Positions 9,985 to 20,042 are shown, counted from the stretch's first letter. The stretch is DNA of 64,000 bases from Bdellovibrionales bacterium (GCA_947462765.1 CANHQK010000008.1:1-64000); one strand, 5' to 3'. The notes: generated by a model from the letters alone, not told the origin. Translations and numbers: made by a program.

Positions 9985-10392
9985 TCAGGACCGCTCAAGA
10001 GCGGTTCTGTCGAATCCATGAGGGAGGAGCTCGTGATGTGTGTGGGTCTTGACGGTTCCGGTCTTGTTGACGAGATGCACGTGGCAGGATTTTGCCACAA
10101 ATTCATTGATGACCTGCCGGCACAGTCCGCAGGGCGACCAGGGCGGGTCGGCATCGGTGGCCACCGCGACCTCGGTGATCTCGATCGACGGACCTTCCTC
10201 GCTCACGGCTTTCCAGACCGCAACCCGCTCAGCGCACACAGTTCCACCGAACGAGGAATTCTCGATGTTGCAGCCGGTGTAGACCTTGCCGTTTGAAAGC
10301 CGGATCGCCGCACCCACCTGCTTTTTGCTGTAAGGCGAGTAGGAGTGATCCATCGCTCGGATGGCAAGACTCTTCAGGGTCTCATCGATCAT
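9985..10392 (-). CDS. cdd: Cytidine deaminase
   Basis: YSPYSKKQVGAA, GCNIENSSFGGTVCAERVAVWKA, PPWSPCGLCRQVINEF zinc-deaminase motifs. Confidence 0.95.
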   Translation of the reverse strand: MIDETLKSLAIRAMDHSYSPYSKKQVGAAIRLSNGKVYTGCNIENSSFGGTVCAERVAVWKAVSEEGPSIEITEVAVATDADPPWSPCGLCRQVINEFVAKSCHVHLVNKTGTVKTHTHHELLPHGFDRTALERS

Positions 10393-11732
10393 TTGACGTT
10401 CGCCTCCAGGATCAGTTTCGGCGCGGTTTTCTTGGCTGCGCTGATCTTGATCATAGAGTGGATCTGGGACCCGATCAAATCGAAATCGGTCTTCTTGCTT
10501 CCGAAAACCGTGACCAGGGTATCGTCCGGCTTCACCAGGGCGCCCAGTTTTTTATGAAAAAACAGGCCAACCGAGTGATCGATGGGCTCTCCGACTCGAT
10601 TCCTGCCGGCCCCGAGTTGAATCAGCAGTCTTCCGATTTCCTCCGACTGCATCTCGGTCACATAGCCTTTTTTCCCGCAGCGGATATCGACGATCTTTTC
10701 GGACTTCATGTAACGCCAAGGCTCTTCGAGAGTGGAGGCGTCCCCCCCTTGGGCTGCGACCATTTCTTTGAACTTCTTCCAGGTCGAACCGTCCTCGAGT
10801 TTCTTTGCTGCCAGCTTTCGACCCTCGGCGTGGGATTTGACCACTTTTCCGATCTCAAGCATGTGAGCACACAGGTGCAGGGTGAGCTCCCGGAGATCCG
10901 AGGAACGGAGCTGGTAAGGATTGAGATCCTCGTTTTTCATGACCTCGATGCACTCGTAGATTTCGAGAGCGTTACCCGCTGCATATCCGAGGGGCTGGTC
11001 CATATTCGTGAGCGTGGCGCGCAATTCCACTTTGGATCGCTTGGCAACAGCTCTCAGTGTGCGCGCGAGGGTCATGGCTTCGGTCTTCTTTTTCATGAAG
11101 GCGCCATTTCCGACTTTGATATCCATGACCAGACCGTTGGCGCCCTCGGCGATTTTTTTCGACAGGATGGAAGAAGTGATGAGGGGAATGCACTCGATGG
11201 TCGCGGTCACATCCCTGAGGGCGTAGAAAATCCGGTCCGCCGGGGCGATTTTCTCACTTTGCGAAATGATGGCGCAGCCGACTTCCTGCAGGATCTTAGC
11301 GAACTCCTCGCGGGAGAGCACGGTCCGGTATCCGGGAATCGCCTCCAACTTGTCGATGGTTCCACCCGTGTGGCCGAGGCCCCGTCCGGCCATCATCGGG
11401 ACCTTGAGTCCGCAAGCAGCAGCAAGCGGGGCGAGAATGATCGAGACTTTGTCACCGATCCCGCCGGTCGAATGCTTGTCGACTTTGGCTCCCTTGATTT
11501 TTGACAGATCGACCGTTTCACCGGAATCGACCATGGACCGGGTGAGGTTGGCGGTTTCATCGAAGGTCATGCCCGTGAAATAGGTGGCCATGAGAAAAGC
11601 GCTGAGCTGGTAGTCGGGAATCTCCTTGGAAACCGCCCCTCGGATGATTTGTTCGATTTCTTGCGAATTCAGCGGAAGATTGTCGCGCTTCTTCTGGATG
11701 AGTTGTGGAATGGAAAGAGTGGAGGGAGTCAT
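10389..11732 (-). CDS. deoA: Thymidine/pyrimidine-nucleoside phosphorylase
   Basis: DKHSTGGIGDKVSIILAPLAAACGLKVPMMAGRGLGHTGGTIDKLEAIPGY is diagnostic. Overlaps cdd by 4 nt. Confidence 0.95.
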   Translation of the reverse strand: MTPSTLSIPQLIQKKRDNLPLNSQEIEQIIRGAVSKEIPDYQLSAFLMATYFTGMTFDETANLTRSMVDSGETVDLSKIKGAKVDKHSTGGIGDKVSIILAPLAAACGLKVPMMAGRGLGHTGGTIDKLEAIPGYRTVLSREEFAKILQEVGCAIISQSEKIAPADRIFYALRDVTATIECIPLITSSILSKKIAEGANGLVMDIKVGNGAFMKKKTEAMTLARTLRAVAKRSKVELRATLTNMDQPLGYAAGNALEIYECIEVMKNEDLNPYQLRSSDLRELTLHLCAHMLEIGKVVKSHAEGRKLAAKKLEDGSTWKKFKEMVAAQGGDASTLEEPWRYMKSEKIVDIRCGKKGYVTEMQSEEIGRLLIQLGAGRNRVGEPIDHSVGLFFHKKLGALVKPDDTLVTVFGSKKTDFDLIGSQIHSMIKISAAKKTAPKLILEANVK

Positions 11733-11744
11733 GCGGACCTGCTT

Positions 11745-12938
11745 TCAAAAAAGGGTGTTGAGAAATGAAGGGTTCGGTAAGGTTCTCTTCCCGGTCAGGG
11801 CTTCTTCGATGGTGGCACCCATGTCGGCGAAAGAATTGCGGATGCCGAGATCCACTGCGCGCTCCATTCTCGGGGACCAAGCGAGAACCGGTACGTATTC
11901 CCGGGTGTGGTCGGTTCCCCGGTAAGTGGGGTCGTTGCCATGGTCGGCAGTGAGGATGAAGAGATCGTCCGGAGTGGCCTGGGCCATCATGGCTCCGAGC
12001 GCGAGATCGAATTCCTCCAGAGCCACCCCAAAACCGTGGGCATCCCGACGGTGCCCGTAGAGCATGTCAAAGTCGATCAGATTCACGTACACGAGACCAG
12101 TGGGTTCTCGATCCATGCATTCAAGCATGACGCGTAAACCGTCGGTGTTTCCCTTCGTATCGATATTTCTCGGGACCCCGACACCGGCGAAGATGTTCGA
12201 GATTTTTCCGACTCCGAGAACCGGGATTCCCTCTTTAGTCAGTCGGTCGAGAACAGTGGGCCCGAAGGGGAGTTGGGCATAGTCTTTCCGGTTGTAGGTA
12301 CGCTTGAACGGTGTGCCCTTGGACGGATCTCCGATGAAGGGCCGGGCGATCACCCGGCCGAGATTCAGCTCGTCACAGATGCTCCTTGCGGATTTGCAAA
12401 CCTCGTAGAGTCGGTCGAGACCGAAGGTTTCTTCGTGGGCGGCCACCTGCCAAACGCTGTCGGCCGAGGTGTAAAGGATGGGTTTGCCCGTACGCATGTG
12501 CTCAGGGCCCAGTTTCTCGATGATTTCCGTACCACTGGCAGCGGAGTTGCAGAGAACGCCCGGAAGGCCGTTCTCACGGACCCAGCGCTCCACCACGGCA
12601 TCGGGGAAGCCTTGTTCGTAAACCGGGAAGGCTTCGCTCACCACCAGGCCCGCCATTTCCCAGTGGCCCGAGGTGGTGTCTTTTCCGGCGGATTGCTCAC
12701 GGGCTTTGCCGTAGCCACCGCGGACGCGTCCAGGTTCGACAGTGCCTGACACCGGGGAGATGCGCCCCAGGCCCATCCCGAGCAGGTGGGGAATGTGAAG
12801 AGGCGTTCCCCGTTTCTTGAGTACCGACTCGGCCAGATTCGAGAGGGTGTTCGAGCCCGTATCCCCGAACGCAGGGGCATCCGGGGCTTCGCCCACGCCA
12901 AGACCATCCATCACAATCCAAAATACACGCTTGATCAT
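11745..12938 (-). CDS. deoB: Phosphopentomutase
   Basis: [67 protein letters not shown]. Confidence 0.95.
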   Translation of the reverse strand: MIKRVFWIVMDGLGVGEAPDAPAFGDTGSNTLSNLAESVLKKRGTPLHIPHLLGMGLGRISPVSGTVEPGRVRGGYGKAREQSAGKDTTSGHWEMAGLVVSEAFPVYEQGFPDAVVERWVRENGLPGVLCNSAASGTEIIEKLGPEHMRTGKPILYTSADSVWQVAAHEETFGLDRLYEVCKSARSICDELNLGRVIARPFIGDPSKGTPFKRTYNRKDYAQLPFGPTVLDRLTKEGIPVLGVGKISNIFAGVGVPRNIDTKGNTDGLRVMLECMDREPTGLVYVNLIDFDMLYGHRRDAHGFGVALEEFDLALGAMMAQATPDDLFILTADHGNDPTYRGTDHTREYVPVLAWSPRMERAVDLGIRNSFADMGATIEEALTGKRTLPNPSFLNTLF

Positions 12939-13637
12939 TCAGTAAACTCCCCCGGCACTCAGTCCCTTCAGGAGGGTCACCCCACTCGAGGTCCCGAGAC
13001 GGTCTGCGCCCGCCTCGATCAGAGCAAGAGCCCCGGCCAGATCCCGTATTCCCCCGGAGGCTTTGATCCGCGTGGTCGGGGCAAGTGTTTTTCGGAGCAA
13101 GCGAATATCCTCGATGGTTGCACCACTGACCGGAACTCCAGTGGCAAAGCCGGTTGAAGTCTTGACGAACGCGGCTCCCGCACGCTCGGCGGCGAGTGCG
13201 GCGGACACTTTCTCTTCACCGGTCAGGTAGGCAGTTTCGATGATCACCTTGACCGGAATTCCAGCACAAGCCCGGACGGTATCTGCGATATCCGACTCAA
13301 CCTCTTCCCACTGAGCGCTTTTGATCCGGCTCAGGTTCACCACCAGGTCGATTTCGGAGGCGCCCTCGTCTATGGCCCTACGCGCCTCGAAGGCTTTTGT
13401 TGCCGAGTGGCTGTAGCCGAGTGGGAAGCCGACGACCGTGATGGTGCCGACATCCGTACCGCGAAGCAGGGTGGCAGACTCACTGACCCAGCAAGGAGGA
13501 ATGCACACGGTGGCAAAGCGCCACTCTGCCGCTTCGCGACAATGAGCTTCCAACTCAGCCCGGGTGAGAGTGGGCTTGAGCAGGGTGTGGTCGATCTTGC
13601 GTGCGATTTCCGAATTACGACTGACGGACTGAGTCAT
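12939..13637 (-). CDS. deoC: Deoxyribose-phosphate aldolase
   Basis: IDHTLLKPTLT, EIDLVVNLSRIKS, VKVIIETAYLT, FVKTSTGFATGVPVSGATIEDIRLL, IKASGGIRD. Directly abuts deoB. Confidence 0.95.
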   Translation of the reverse strand: MTQSVSRNSEIARKIDHTLLKPTLTRAELEAHCREAAEWRFATVCIPPCWVSESATLLRGTDVGTITVVGFPLGYSHSATKAFEARRAIDEGASEIDLVVNLSRIKSAQWEEVESDIADTVRACAGIPVKVIIETAYLTGEEKVSAALAAERAGAAFVKTSTGFATGVPVSGATIEDIRLLRKTLAPTTRIKASGGIRDLAGALALIEAGADRLGTSSGVTLLKGLSAGGVY

Positions 13638-13675
13638 ACATGGTTTTTTTGGGATTGATGTTCTCCAGCCCATGC

Positions 13676-13681
13676 TATACT
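13676..13681 (+). promoter_or_regulatory. Candidate -10 element (TATACT) for the RNase E/G transcript
   Basis: TATACT between divergent deoC and rne; no convincing -35 at ideal spacing. Implies a leader of about 340 nt. Confidence 0.35.
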
Positions 13682-14028
13682 CTGTTTCCAGGCCTAAGTG
13701 AAGAATAGGCTAAAGATTTAGTGGTTTTATTGGTCCTTGTCCGGGTCCGGGAGAGCAAACACCAGCGAACGATCATCAGCTCCCGTTCGGATCAAAGACC
13801 GCAACAACAGGCAAGAAAACAAGAGTCTTCGCAACATCTTAGTGCGAATGGATTCAGGTAAAGCTTCAAGGCGACCCATTATGGAATGTCTCCGATTCAA
13901 TCAGACCGACGCTCTCCGCGAATGCAGGATTCTGCACCGGTGCGTCCTGATTCGAGGGATGGTTCCGGGGGAACCGGCCGGAAGTCTCTGAATCCGCTCT
14001 TTGGACCTTGCCACATTCGAGGTGGCCC

Positions 14029-16953
14029 ATGGCTAAAGAACTGATCATCAACGCAACACTTCCAGAGGTCCGGATCGCTCTTCTAGAGGAAGGTCGGATC
14101 CAGGAACTTCTGATCGAGCGGCAAAGTGAAAAAGGAATCGTAGGAAACATTTACAAGGGGCGGGTCACCCGGGTGCTCCCCGGCATGCAGGCTGCTTTTG
14201 TGGATGTCGGTCTCGAAAAGGCTGCTTTCCTTTATGTCGACGATATTTATGTCCATCCGGCAGTGATGGGTGAAGAAACGGAAATCGAAAACGAAGCCGA
14301 GGGCGAGGAGGAATCTTCTCAAGAGTCCGAGGGAACGATCCGTGCATTCGCCGCTCCTGAAGAGGGAGATGAAGTCGGCGCTGTGACCACAGCTGAACAG
14401 GACGAGTCGTATGGCGAAGGGGAAGGTGACACTTCATCTTTGGAATCCCACGCTTCAGAGCACGCCGAACAAGAGTTGACCCGGGACGAGATCTCCGAGG
14501 AGGTCCAGGATGCCGTGATGGATCAGGAATCCGATGAGTTCGAGGACTCAGAGGATTTTGAAGAGGACTCCGAAGACGCAGAAGAGGGTGAAGAAACCGG
14601 AGAGTTGTCTGCGGGTTCTGAAGAGGGATCGGTCGGTGGCGAAGTTTCAGCAGAAGGGGATTCTCCTGCCGGTGAAAACCCGTCTGAGTCGTCGCTTCAG
14701 GCGCTCAATGGAGAGCCTCGCCGGCGCCGTGGGCGCCGCCGCCGTCGCGGTCGTGGAAGAAACGGTGAGAACCGTGGGCGCCAGCAGTTCGCAGGGGGCG
14801 AGTCCCATGAAGACCCCAACCTGATTCCCGACTCCGTCAATGAAAACCTGAACGACTCTGCGAGCCTTCAAAGCGATCGTGCCGCCATGGCGGGTGTCGA
14901 AGAAGGTCCTCAGTCCCAGAATTCGAAATCCAAAAAGCCCCGTCCTGAGTTCCGTGAACAGCGTGGACGTGATCGTAGGATCAAGGCCAAGAATATGCGT
15001 CCTCGGACGCAGGCCAATATCGCCGATCTGCTCAAAGAGGGCCAGGAAGTGATCGTCCAGGTGGCCAAGGATCCGATCGCCACCAAGGGAGCGCGCCTCA
15101 CTTGCCACGTCAGTCTTCCCGGACGTCACCTGGTTTGCATGCCTTCCATCGATCACGTCGGCGTGAGTCGCAGGATCGAGCGCGACGACGAGCGTCGTCG
15201 GTTGCGGGATTTTGTCGAGAAAAACAGACCCCGGAAGATGGGGTTCATCGTCAGGACCGCAAGTGGCGGAAAAGACCCTGAATCCTGGATCAAGCAGGAC
15301 ATCGATTACTTGTCCAAGCTCTGGGGCGAGATTCGCACCCGTGCGGATGATGTATCGGCTCCATCCCTTGTGTACGAGGACTTGAACTCCACTCTCCGCG
15401 CGATCCGGGACTGGGTGAACGAGGACATCGACCGGATCATCGTCGATACGCGGTACCACTACAATGAGTTGCTCGCTTTTGCTGAGCGATTCATGCCTTC
15501 CTTGATCGATAAGATCGAGTTGTACCAGGGGGATATTCCTGTGTTCGACGCTTACGGTCTGTCGAGCGAGCTCACCCGTTCGCTCGAGCGTCGGGTGTGG
15601 CTGAAAAGCGGGGGTTACATCGTCATCGACCAGGCCGAGGCCTTGGTCGCAATCGACGTGAACACCGGCCGTTTCGTGGGTAAAAAGAATCTCGAGGACA
15701 CCATCCTGAAGACCAACCTCGAGGCGGCTGAGGAGATCGCTTATCAGCTCCGTCTGCGCAATTGCGGTGGCATCATCATTGTCGACTTCATTGATATGGA
15801 GCGCGAAGAGAACAAGATGCGGGTCTATCGTGCGCTCGATGAAGCGCTCAAAAAAGATCGCGCCCGTCCTTCGATCCAGAAAATCTCGGAACTCGGCCTG
15901 GTCGAGATGACCCGGAAACGGACTCGGGATACCCTGGTCCGTTCTTTGTGCGAGCCATGTTCGCATTGCGAAGGCCGTGGCTACATGAAGAGCAATTCCA
16001 CGGTGGCCTATGAGATTCTTCGCGAGATCGAACGTCTCAGCGTGGATCGCGAGGCCAAGAAGATCCTGGTTTCCGCCCATGAGGCGGTCATCAATATTCT
16101 AGCCATCGAGCTACGCGATGCGCTCGACCAACTCGAGCGTCGTTACAACAAGTCGGTTTATCTCCAGACCGTGATGGAATATCACGCCGAACAGTTCGAG
16201 GTGGTTTCCGACCGGGCTCCGAATCGCAAGCAGACCGTCGATCTGGCGCGGCAACTCCGCATGGAGCGCGAGCGCAGTGATCGTCGCGAAAAATCCAAGC
16301 GCGGTCGCGACGACAACCGTTCCGCGCGCGGTCAGGATCAAGAGAGGAACCGCGATCAGGAGCGCAGTCAGGATCGGAACCAAGATCGAAATCGTGATCG
16401 CGATCGGAATCGTGACCGGGATGGATCCGGACACCAAGGTAAGATCCAGCCCCAGCTTCCCGCAACGAAACCGAGCGGGAGCTTCATCACCACTCGTGCT
16501 GCCGCTCCGGTAGTCGAAGCGGCGCCTGCGGGGGCGAATTCGACTGATGCTGCCGACGGTGAGTTGCGCGAATCGGTGGTTCCTCAGGGAGTTCCTGCCG
16601 AACATTCTCCTGTGATTCAGGAGGTCGAGGCACGCGACTTCAACGAGATGGATGACGAAGACCAGTTGGCCTATCTCCGCGCTCAGGCCGCACAGGATGC
16701 GGCGATTGCGGGTGCCGGCGGTAAGCCACCGGTGAGTCCTGCCCAAGGGGGACAGAACGGCCCCGGGCAGCGCTGGGGAAGAAACCGTAACAGGAATCGC
16801 AATCGAGGTAGGGGTGGGAATGGTAACCAGGCGAATCCGAACGGGGGGCGGTTCCGTCCCCAAGGCGAACGCACTGGGAACAGTGAGCCTCAAGTGACCG
16901 GCGAAGCTTCCTTCGAACCTGCAGGGGGCCAAGGAGAGGGTTCAAATTCATGA
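14029..16953 (+). CDS. rne: Ribonuclease E/G family protein with large S1-region insertion and Arg/Asp/Asn-rich tail
   Basis: MAKELIINATLPEVRIALLEEGRIQELLIER, GNIYKGRVTRVLPGMQAAFVDVGLEKAAFLYVDD, VDFIDMEREENKMRVYRALDEALKKDRAR, SELGLVEMTRKRTRDTL, CEPCSHCEGRGYMKS (Zn-link). Confidence 0.95.
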   Translation: MAKELIINATLPEVRIALLEEGRIQELLIERQSEKGIVGNIYKGRVTRVLPGMQAAFVDVGLEKAAFLYVDDIYVHPAVMGEETEIENEAEGEEESSQESEGTIRAFAAPEEGDEVGAVTTAEQDESYGEGEGDTSSLESHASEHAEQELTRDEISEEVQDAVMDQESDEFEDSEDFEEDSEDAEEGEETGELSAGSEEGSVGGEVSAEGDSPAGENPSESSLQALNGEPRRRRGRRRRRGRGRNGENRGRQQFAGGESHEDPNLIPDSVNENLNDSASLQSDRAAMAGVEEGPQSQNSKSKKPRPEFREQRGRDRRIKAKNMRPRTQANIADLLKEGQEVIVQVAKDPIATKGARLTCHVSLPGRHLVCMPSIDHVGVSRRIERDDERRRLRDFVEKNRPRKMGFIVRTASGGKDPESWIKQDIDYLSKLWGEIRTRADDVSAPSLVYEDLNSTLRAIRDWVNEDIDRIIVDTRYHYNELLAFAERFMPSLIDKIELYQGDIPVFDAYGLSSELTRSLERRVWLKSGGYIVIDQAEALVAIDVNTGRFVGKKNLEDTILKTNLEAAEEIAYQLRLRNCGGIIIVDFIDMEREENKMRVYRALDEALKKDRARPSIQKISELGLVEMTRKRTRDTLVRSLCEPCSHCEGRGYMKSNSTVAYEILREIERLSVDREAKKILVSAHEAVINILAIELRDALDQLERRYNKSVYLQTVMEYHAEQFEVVSDRAPNRKQTVDLARQLRMERERSDRREKSKRGRDDNRSARGQDQERNRDQERSQDRNQDRNRDRDRNRDRDGSGHQGKIQPQLPATKPSGSFITTRAAAPVVEAAPAGANSTDAADGELRESVVPQGVPAEHSPVIQEVEARDFNEMDDEDQLAYLRAQAAQDAAIAGAGGKPPVSPAQGGQNGPGQRWGRNRNRNRNRGRGGNGNQANPNGGRFRPQGERTGNSEPQVTGEASFEPAGGQGEGSNS
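16330..16430 (+). repeat. Degenerate short in-gene repeats encoding (R/Q)DRN(Q/R)D
   Basis: gatcaagagaggaaccgcgatcaggagcgcagtcaggatcggaaccaagatcgaaatcgtgatcgcgatcggaatcgtgaccgg encodes DQERNRDQERSQDRNQDRNRDRDRNRDRD within rne. Confidence 0.75.
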
Positions 16954-17972
16954 TGTTTTCTCTCGCCTTCGAATTCGGTTCAGAGGTCCGCTTGGGCCGG
17001 GACCGGGGAGAAGGTTCGCACTCCCGGGAGGATGCGATCGCACGGTTCAATGATTTTTGTGCGGGACTCGGGTCGGCGAGCATGGAGGGAGATGGTCCCT
17101 TTCTCGGTTTGACCGAGGGGATGCTGCTGGCCGAGGAGGCGCACGAACGCGGTTATGAGACTGAGTCGTGGGTGCTGGATGAAGGGATGGCTCCGCACGA
17201 GCGGGATTGGCTCTCACAAGAAAAAGAGCTCACCCTCACCGCGTACTTCAAAGATGAAGGCTCCGCTCGCGCGGCCTTGGACTGGTTGTTACGTGAATAC
17301 CATTTCCGTTCAGTGCCTCGGTTGAAAGCCGAGGAAGAACAGGATTGGAATGCGACTTGGAAGGCGTCCTTCACCGGGATCGAAGTGGATGAGTTTTTGA
17401 AAGTTTTGCCTCCCTGGAGTGAGGAGTGGGCGGCGGCACAAAAGTCCGGAAGCACATCTGGAATTCTGGTGATCAATCCAGGTGCCGGATTCGGAACCGG
17501 CACTCATGAGACCACCCAATTGTGTTTGAAGGTCCTTCGTTCTCTCGGCAATCTCGAAGGAAAAACGGTGCTCGACTTCGGGTCTGGGTCCGGGATTCTC
17601 GGGATCCAGGCAGCCCGGCAGGGCGCCCGGGTTTATTGTGTTGAAATCGATCCGCTTGCCAATGAAAACGCCAGAGAGAACGCCGGTCTGAATGGAGTCG
17701 GAGAACGGATCCGGTTCCTCGAAGAGATCCCTGCCGAGATCAGAGGCGGCCGCGTTGACGTTCTGCTGGCTAACATTCTCCGTCCGATCCTGATCCGCTT
17801 TGCTCCGCTGATCCGGGATTGCCTGAAGCCGAAGTCCGAGCTGGTGCTTTCAGGATTGATCGAAACCGACCTAGAGGATGTCATCCGGACTTATCAGGAG
17901 GGGGGGAGTCCTTTCGTCCTCACCCGCCTCGAAAAAAATGAATGGAGAGCGCTCCGCCTCAGACGCGTTTGA
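16950..17972 (+). CDS. prmA: Ribosomal protein L11 methyltransferase
   Basis: NPGAGFGTGTHETTQLCLKVL, VLDFGSGSGILGIQAARQGA, LLANILRPILIRFAPLI. Start overlaps the rne stop. Confidence 0.93.
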   Translation: MMFSLAFEFGSEVRLGRDRGEGSHSREDAIARFNDFCAGLGSASMEGDGPFLGLTEGMLLAEEAHERGYETESWVLDEGMAPHERDWLSQEKELTLTAYFKDEGSARAALDWLLREYHFRSVPRLKAEEEQDWNATWKASFTGIEVDEFLKVLPPWSEEWAAAQKSGSTSGILVINPGAGFGTGTHETTQLCLKVLRSLGNLEGKTVLDFGSGSGILGIQAARQGARVYCVEIDPLANENARENAGLNGVGERIRFLEEIPAEIRGGRVDVLLANILRPILIRFAPLIRDCLKPKSELVLSGLIETDLEDVIRTYQEGGSPFVLTRLEKNEWRALRLRRV

Positions 17973-17977
17973 CGACC

Positions 17978-18838
17978 ATGCCGAATCAGTTCAAATTGCA
18001 TGTTGTTCCCCCCCCAGCTTCGCTCGATTGGACCCATCCCCGTCAGCTTTTGAAAAAGACGCTCTGGCATCACCTGATCCAGGATTCACATCCCATCGGA
18101 CACTTTTACATCGAGATCGAGTCCGAGGAACCCAATGCCTATGGGGTGAAACACGTGATCAGCGGAATGAGCCGGCAGCACCGGAATCGCTCCACGGTCA
18201 AAGTCGCCATGGAACAAATCGGTATGGGGACTTTCTTTTATGATTTCCCCGGTAAACTCGATGCAGGGGTCGATGCCCGTCGCGGGGTCGAGTGGGCACG
18301 CCAAAAGGGACGGCTGAAAACCGTGGTGGTACCTCTTTCTTCGGAGCGGGCGCGGTTACTCTTCGAAGAACTGCATCTGTGGATATTGAACGGTTCTTTC
18401 CGACACTACGGGGGAGGACATCAGATTTTGCTGGGTCAAGGCTCGGGGTGTGCCGAGATGGGTGCCCACTTCCTGAATCTCGCACTCGGGAAGAAGGCGA
18501 TCCCAGAGAGTTGGATCCGTAAAGTCTACGCCCCGAACCATCTCGTCGGAGGGGCTCGGACCGGAAGAAGGGTGGGGATGCTTCAGCTTTACCTTGAGGG
18601 GCTCGAGTGGGCGAAGGGGCCGGAGGATGGTCAGTTGATCGCCACCCCGGACATGGAGTTGGCATGGGACTGGCTTGAAAAGCACTATCCCGGGAAGCCG
18701 GTCGTGACCTTGACTCCCGCTGAGTTTCCGGCGGATTTGGAACCGGTTGAGCGGATCCGGTTCACCGCCGGATACCCCCTTGAGTCTGAAGAGACTTTGC
18801 ATCAGCAGTGGGCGCGACTCCGCTTGGATCCGGCCTGA
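17978..18838 (+). CDS. Conserved hypothetical protein; possible permuted NlpC/P60-like fold
   Basis: Good ORF directly after prmA. PIGHFYIEIESEE near the N-terminus and GSGCAEMGAHFLNLAL mid-protein give the His-then-Cys order of LRAT/YiiX-like enzymes. The fold assignment is weak. Confidence 0.55.
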   Translation: MPNQFKLHVVPPPASLDWTHPRQLLKKTLWHHLIQDSHPIGHFYIEIESEEPNAYGVKHVISGMSRQHRNRSTVKVAMEQIGMGTFFYDFPGKLDAGVDARRGVEWARQKGRLKTVVVPLSSERARLLFEELHLWILNGSFRHYGGGHQILLGQGSGCAEMGAHFLNLALGKKAIPESWIRKVYAPNHLVGGARTGRRVGMLQLYLEGLEWAKGPEDGQLIATPDMELAWDWLEKHYPGKPVVTLTPAEFPADLEPVERIRFTAGYPLESEETLHQQWARLRLDPA

Positions 18839-19985
18839 CCCTCTGCCACAGCGTTAAAAAATGCTCGAGGACTTTCGGCTCGTACCTGACCAGAGACGGG
18901 ATATGGGCGTACTCCGCATACCCGGGTTCGGAAGGTGCATCGCATGGGGGTGACAAACCTTGCAGAGGTGCGTTCGCATCCGATCCGAGTGCGACGCGAT
19001 GTTCTCCGAGTTCGGCTCTCAAGGAATCAAATGCCTTTCTGAAGGTGCTCACGCCGCTTCGACATCCGTTTTCCGCGGATTCGACCCGAATCATTTCCTC
19101 GCTCGGGATGAGTCCGACGATTCCGTCGGACTTTCCGCGGATTTCACGGATCAAGGTCTCAGAGAGACCGCGCTCTGCTGGGAAGGAATCCCTGCTGGCG
19201 GTGTGAGTCACCAGGATCGGAAGATTCCGCTCACGAAGAAGGGGAATCAGGCGCTCCACAGTGAGATCGTTTGCGTGCGAAAAATCGATCCAGACCTGTT
19301 TCTGGATCAGCGCCCCGATCAGTTCGAGACCGAGTTCCGAGATGCCGACCGGACTCCTGCAGATGCCCCCTGGGCAGGTCCCCCGGTGATTGAGCCAAGC
19401 GAAAAAGAGCGAGACCGGAGTGTTGAACAGGGCAGCCCAGGGTTTCATGAGGGCGACCCCGCCAAAGCGGTCTTCGGTGAGGTGAAATGGCGTCAGGATG
19501 GCCAGCCCCCGATCGACCCAGCGATCTAAATCGGCAGGCGTGCGGATCGCCCCGTAGGCGCCTTCGATCGAAAGAATCAGCACCTTCTTTCCCGATTTGA
19601 GCGCGCTACGGGCCTCACGTGGCGATCGGGCCAGGGTCCAGATGGAGCCCGGAGCATCGACAAAAGCTTTGATCTGACGGTATTCCTCTTCGAGAGCCTC
19701 TGAGACGTTGGATTCGCGTCCCGGGAGATGCATGCGGCTCAACCACGGATGGCCATAGAGAGAAACCACGATCACTTCCGGACTCTTCGGATTCAACAGA
19801 GAGGTCCGGCTCGCCTTGGTCCTGATCCGGGAGGTCCAGTCCGGACTTCGGGGGGGGGATTCGAAATCACCGATCAGTCCCGGTCCCATTCCGGGTTTCA
19901 TCACCAAATGAGCATGGAGATCGACTTGTGCTGATGCGACCGGAACCAAAGCGGAAAGAAGGGCCATGATGCGGAGCGGGAACAT
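18762..19985 (-). CDS. Membrane-dipeptidase-like (peptidase M19) secreted protein
   Basis: Signal peptide; VDLHAHL, VLILSIEGAYG, LTPFHLTEDRFGG, WIDFSHANDL, PILVTHTASR, GIVGLIPS match the M19 motif order. Converges on and overlaps the upstream gene by 77 bp. Confidence 0.78.
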   Translation of the reverse strand: MFPLRIMALLSALVPVASAQVDLHAHLVMKPGMGPGLIGDFESPPRSPDWTSRIRTKASRTSLLNPKSPEVIVVSLYGHPWLSRMHLPGRESNVSEALEEEYRQIKAFVDAPGSIWTLARSPREARSALKSGKKVLILSIEGAYGAIRTPADLDRWVDRGLAILTPFHLTEDRFGGVALMKPWAALFNTPVSLFFAWLNHRGTCPGGICRSPVGISELGLELIGALIQKQVWIDFSHANDLTVERLIPLLRERNLPILVTHTASRDSFPAERGLSETLIREIRGKSDGIVGLIPSEEMIRVESAENGCRSGVSTFRKAFDSLRAELGEHRVALGSDANAPLQGLSPPCDAPSEPGYAEYAHIPSLVRYEPKVLEHFLTLWQRVRPDPSGVAPTADAKSLQTQGGIRR

Positions 19986-20042
19986 GGCTTCATCCTAGCA
20001 TGAGGTTTGACAAAGAGGGGGGCTTTCCGATTTAATTACCCC

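Noticed and set aside
10293-11504. 403-aa plus-strand ORF
   Set aside because: Antisense of deoA, which has diagnostic motifs.
14647-16080. 477-aa minus-strand ORF and other long ORFs (16111-16932) opposite rne
   Set aside because: Antisense shadow ORFs of the unmistakable RNase E/G gene; no recognisable domain or RBS context.
16330-16430. CRISPR-like short repeats
   Set aside because: Degenerate in-frame codon repeats within rne, without constant repeats or spacers.
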